A stretch of 64,000 nucleotides of DNA, taken from assembly GCA_015655415.1 (NCBI GenBank), contig JAATFB010000027.1:38473-102472 (forward strand). Reading direction: 5' to 3'. The notes beneath the pieces were generated by a model that was not told the DNA's origin, made no database searches, and saw only the letters and a list, made by a program, of their open reading frames with translations. Source of the stretch: Actinomycetales bacterium (lineage in GTDB: Bacteria; Actinomycetota; Actinomycetes; Actinomycetales; Microbacteriaceae). Positions 61,485 through 64,000 of the stretch are shown piece after piece; the first letter of the stretch is position 1, and the number at the start of each line of letters is the position of its first letter. A program made the position numbers and the translations under genes.

Positions 61485-61815
61485 AACCCGCCCGCCGGGG
61501 GTTGAGCTTGTCGAAACCCCGCCCACCGCGGGTTGAGCTTGTCGAAACCTCGTGCACCGCGGGTTGAGCTTGTCGAAACCTCGTGGATCAAGACCGTCGA
61601 AACCCGCCCACCGCGGGTTGAGCTTGTCGAAACCCCGCCCACCGCGGGTCGAGACCCCGCGAAGCCGCCATATCGTGTCGAAACCGGGCGGCGATGACAC
61701 GGTTTCAACACGATCACCCGGTTTCGGGAGTATTGACCGGTTTCGACAGGCTCAACCCGCGAGAACGACCGCCTGCGGGTTTCGACAAGCTCAACCCGCG
61801 ACGGGCTCAACCGAC
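61485..61815. repeat. GGTTGAGCTTGTCGAAACC repeat array with embedded long palindrome
   Basis: Units from 61500 to 61640 read GGTTGAGCTTGTCGAAACC with CCACCGCG spacers, one of them replaced by GATCAAGACCGTCGAAACC. After the palindromic core the orientation flips to GGTTTCGACAAGCTCAACC. The array mirrors the one at 59.0-59.4 kb. Confidence 0.85.
61633..61753. repeat. Right 121-bp inverted repeat flanking the deaminase-permease pair
   Basis: This is the reverse-complement partner of 59080-59200, with two mismatches. It contains the palindromic core CGTGTCGAAACCG / CGGTTTCAACACG. No transposase lies between the two copies. Confidence 0.85.
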
Positions 61816-61851
61816 GAGAGGGAGGCAGGCGAGGCTGCGGCTCCCGGCCGG

Positions 61852-62823
61852 CTATTCCTGGAAGGCGTTGCGGTAGGTGGTCGGGGAGGTGCCGACGATG
61901 CTGCCGAAGTGCCGGCGGAGATTCGTGTCGGATCCGAGGCCCGTGGTCTCCGCGATCTGGGTGACCGTGAGATCGGTGCGTTCCAGGAGCTCTCGGGCAT
62001 GGTCGATGCGCGCTCGGAGGATCCATTGCATCGGGGTGATGCCCGTGTCTGCTGTGAATCGTCGCGAGAACGTGCGCGGTGACACGTTGGCGTGCCTCGC
62101 GAGCATGGCGAGGGTGAGGTTGTCGCGGAGGTGCTCCAGCGCCCAAGCGCGGGTGTTCGCGAAGGCGTCACCGAGCGGTTCAGGAATGCTGCGGGGGACG
62201 TACTGGGCCTGTCCGCCCGTTCGATACGGCGCGCTCACGAGACGACGAGCGACATGGTTCGCGAGCCCGACACCGTGGTCTCGACGGATGAGGTGGAGGC
62301 AGAGGTCGATGCCGCTGGCGGCGCCGGCGCTGGTGAGGATCTGACCGGCGTCGACGAAGAGGACGTTCTCGTCGACGTCGATCTCGGGATACCGGTCTTG
62401 CATGACGTGTGTGTAGTGCCAGTGGGTTGTGGCGCGTCTGCCGTCGAGGAGCCCCGCCGCCGCCAGGGTGAACGCTCCGGTCGAGATGGCGGCGATCCTG
62501 GCCCCGCGGGCGTAGGCGATGCGCAACGCTTCTATGACCTCTGGCGAGGTGCTGGTGTCGGCTGGGTTCCGGTAGCCGGGGACGAGGATCGTGTCGGCCC
62601 AGGTGAGCGTCTCGAGGCCGTGGCTCACGGCGTATGCCAGTCCGTTCCAGCCATCGACCCTTCCAGGGCGCTCGCCGCAGACGCGCACCTCATACGGCAT
62701 GCTCGGTCGTTTGGCGAAGACGTGCGCGGCTATCCCGACGTCGAGCGCCTTCGCGCCATCGAGGACAAGAACACCGACTCGATGGTCCGTGGTGACAGTC
62801 ACCTTGGAGACGCTAGTGCGCAC
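61852..62823 (-). CDS. GlxA-type AraC-family transcriptional regulator
   Basis: The 323-residue regulator joins an N-terminal DJ-1/PfpI-like amidotransferase fold (VGVLVLDGAKALDVGIAAHVF; GARIAAISTGAFTLAAAGLLDGRRATTHW) to a C-terminal AraC double HTH (LTLAMLARHANVSPRTFSRRFTADTGITPMQWILRARIDHARELLE). The catalytic Cys of true DJ-1 proteases is replaced by Ser/Thr (ISTGAFTLA), as usual in sensory members. GTG 62823 is the likely start. Targets are unknown; it neighbours a methyltransferase gene on the same strand. Confidence 0.9.
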   Translation of the reverse strand: MRTSVSKVTVTTDHRVGVLVLDGAKALDVGIAAHVFAKRPSMPYEVRVCGERPGRVDGWNGLAYAVSHGLETLTWADTILVPGYRNPADTSTSPEVIEALRIAYARGARIAAISTGAFTLAAAGLLDGRRATTHWHYTHVMQDRYPEIDVDENVLFVDAGQILTSAGAASGIDLCLHLIRRDHGVGLANHVARRLVSAPYRTGGQAQYVPRSIPEPLGDAFANTRAWALEHLRDNLTLAMLARHANVSPRTFSRRFTADTGITPMQWILRARIDHARELLERTDLTVTQIAETTGLGSDTNLRRHFGSIVGTSPTTYRNAFQE

Positions 62824-62950
62824 CGCACGCTGGATGCGGTCGTGCGACGAGGGATGGATGTCCCCGACCAGCCGACGACGCGCCAGAGCGGCCGGCGGCC
62901 GGCGGCCGGCGGTCGGCGGTCGGCGGTCGATCTGAGCGTCGCCGCGCCGA

Positions 62951-63748
62951 TCATGGGCGGCCCACGATCAGTCGGAGCGACCCGTCGAAGGATGGCTGGG
63001 TGCGCAAATGACCGTGCCGGGCGTCCCACACCCCGCTGTCGAGATCGGCACGCAGAGCTCGCTCGAACCGTTCCCCGACGGCCGGATCGAGGAAGCCCCA
63101 GGCCGAGTTCGCGAGGCGGGCACCCGGGTCCAGAAGCGCCTCCGGCCTGCCGTAATACGCCTCGGAGAAACCGTCGGCGCAATTCAATGGGATCGGCAGT
63201 GCCGTGACGGTCACGCTCCCACCCAGGCCCGACCGGATGTCGGCGATCGCCGGATACCGTCGTGCCTCCGTGGCGATGACCTCCGGCGCGTACTCGTTCA
63301 GCCAGGAGGACGGCAATGCTTCCGGATCGCAGGTGAGGATCACGACCGGCCCTTTCGCGACGCGCCGTGCCTCTCGCAGGCCGGTGCGAAGGTCACGCCA
63401 TTGGTGGACGGTGAAGGAGGCAAGAGCCGCGTCGAACGCGTCGTCCGGGAACGGAAGGCGCTCCGCGACGGCATCGATCACAGGCGCCGAGCCTGCGGGG
63501 CGCTGTGCGCGCATCACGGCGCTGGGCTCCACCGCCGTGACGTCGAGGTCCGTGGGCTCGTAGGAGCCGGCACCGGCGCCGATGTTCACCACCGTCTTCG
63601 CCGCGCCCAACGCACCCCGGATCGCGGCGACGAAGGCTGGCTCCGGCCGCCGATAGCGGGCGTAGCCGCTACCGACGACTCCATAGTCGGCGTCCCCGGC
63701 GCTGCCGTCCGCGCCTCGAGGATCCGTTCTGTTGTTCTCTTCGGACAT
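62951..63748 (-). CDS. Class I SAM-dependent methyltransferase
   Basis: The 265-residue enzyme has a methyltransferase type 11 core: motif I VVNIGAGAGSYEP, AVEPSAVMRAQRP (acidic ribose contact), ERLPFPDDAFDAALASFTVHQW and VILTCDPEALP. It methylates a small molecule; the substrate is unknown. ATG 63748 is supported by GAAGGTGGTGAC just upstream. The 127-bp gap to the AraC regulator leaves open whether the two are co-transcribed. Confidence 0.87.
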   Translation of the reverse strand: MSEENNRTDPRGADGSAGDADYGVVGSGYARYRRPEPAFVAAIRGALGAAKTVVNIGAGAGSYEPTDLDVTAVEPSAVMRAQRPAGSAPVIDAVAERLPFPDDAFDAALASFTVHQWRDLRTGLREARRVAKGPVVILTCDPEALPSSWLNEYAPEVIATEARRYPAIADIRSGLGGSVTVTALPIPLNCADGFSEAYYGRPEALLDPGARLANSAWGFLDPAVGERFERALRADLDSGVWDARHGHLRTQPSFDGSLRLIVGRP

Positions 63749-63959
63749 GTCACCACCTTCGTGCCAGCGGACGAGCTGCACCATCGGCCGGAACGCCACC
63801 ACCCGCACCGATCGCGCCAACACGGCGAGCAGGGGAATGCGCACTGCCCCAAGCACTGGCCCAAGGACCACGCCGACACACCACGCCAGCCCCACAACGG
63901 CGAACGATGCCGGTCACATCAGCGAACCTGCCGATCGCACACAACAGCGAACCCTGCCG

Positions 63960-64000
63960 ATCGTGTCGAAACCGGGACACCGTGACCCGGTCTCCACACG
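63960..64000. repeat. Divergent third copy of the palindromic repeat core
   Basis: ATCGTGTCGAAACCGGG at the start and CCCGGTCTCCACACG at the end form an imperfect 15-bp stem. The segment has the same 41-bp length as the core inside 61633-61753. It runs to the window edge, and AGCGAACCTGCCGATCG-like direct repeats precede it. Confidence 0.6.

Larger units (their letters stand above)
61381..61851. other. Repeat-filled intergenic region, right side of the cytosine locus
   Basis: This 471-bp gap separates the permease start from the stop of the AraC regulator. About 100 bp next to the permease are unique and should hold its promoter. The rest consists of repeat units and the right 121-bp inverted repeat. 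Confidence 0.75.

Noticed and set aside
59080..61753. Insertion sequence or composite transposon formed by the 121-bp inverted repeats
   Set aside because: No transposase or integrase lies between the repeats and no target-site duplication was recognised, so only inverted repeats are annotated.
1..64000. tRNA, rRNA and riboswitch genes
   Set aside because: No tRNA-like TTCGA-containing arm with matching acceptor stem, no rRNA sequence and no recognisable riboswitch core were found; a covariance-model scan would be needed to exclude small RNAs.

Overview
The window is high-GC DNA in which almost every gene starts with ATG, GTG or TTG and is densely packed. It carries many interspersed GGTTTCGACAAGCTCAACC-type repeats. 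Together with the gene set (diacylglycerol kinase/serS/pheA neighbourhood, DUF2510 protein, PF12671-type amidase lipoproteins, DHA2 exporters, many LacI regulators) this points to an actinobacterium, most likely of the Microbacteriaceae. The genus cannot be told from the sequence alone. No rRNA, tRNA, CRISPR array, transposase or phage gene was found.

Layout. 1-5.8 kb: a fructan/fructose locus with a secreted GH32 fructosidase (cut by the window edge), an FrcBCA-like ABC importer and a divergent LacI regulator, tied together by three copies of one 14-bp operator. 5.9-13.4 kb: housekeeping genes (a secreted protein of unknown function, HAD phosphatase, serS, lipid kinase, pheA, phosphoglucomutase). 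13.6-17 kb: a cell-envelope group in which an L,D-transpeptidase sits between two paralogous amidase-domain lipoproteins. 17.3-27.8 kb: a DHA2 exporter, a LacI regulator, an orphan DNA methyltransferase, lipoate ligase, an alpha/beta hydrolase, glutamate decarboxylase and a MarR/MFS pair. 27.9-42.5 kb: a large L-rhamnose region. One minus-strand operon carries import (RhaS, two permeases, RhaT) with sugar-handling enzymes and a LacI regulator. A divergent plus-strand unit carries a DeoR regulator, bifunctional rhamnulose-1-phosphate aldolase/dehydrogenase, rhamnulokinase and rhamnose isomerase.

42.5-46 kb: a translationally coupled ATP-grasp / alpha-E / transglutaminase operon of unknown product. 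46.2-49.8 kb: a 2-hydroxyacid dehydrogenase and an lldR-lldD lactate module with paired FadR-type operators. 49.8-53.1 kb: an ECF sigma/anti-sigma pair. A shared TGAACC-N16/17-CGT promoter-like motif lies before the sigma gene, before a divergent DUF2231 membrane protein and before a YX4D-repeat lipoprotein, suggesting a small self-contained regulon. 53.2-59 kb: acetyl-xylan esterase-like hydrolase, UDP-glucose dehydrogenase, a DUF2510 membrane protein and a GH3 glycosidase. 59-61.8 kb: a yeast-type cytosine deaminase coupled to an NCS1 permease, bracketed by near-identical 121-bp inverted repeats. 61.8-64 kb: a GlxA-type AraC regulator and a methyltransferase.

The overall picture is a plant- or soil-associated saprophyte that imports and degrades plant sugars (fructans, rhamnose, xylan side groups, beta-glucosides). 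The most unusual features are non-coding: a family of exactly 53-bp elements with 8-bp complementary ends (four copies), the long inverted repeats around the cytosine-salvage genes, and the ECF promoter set.
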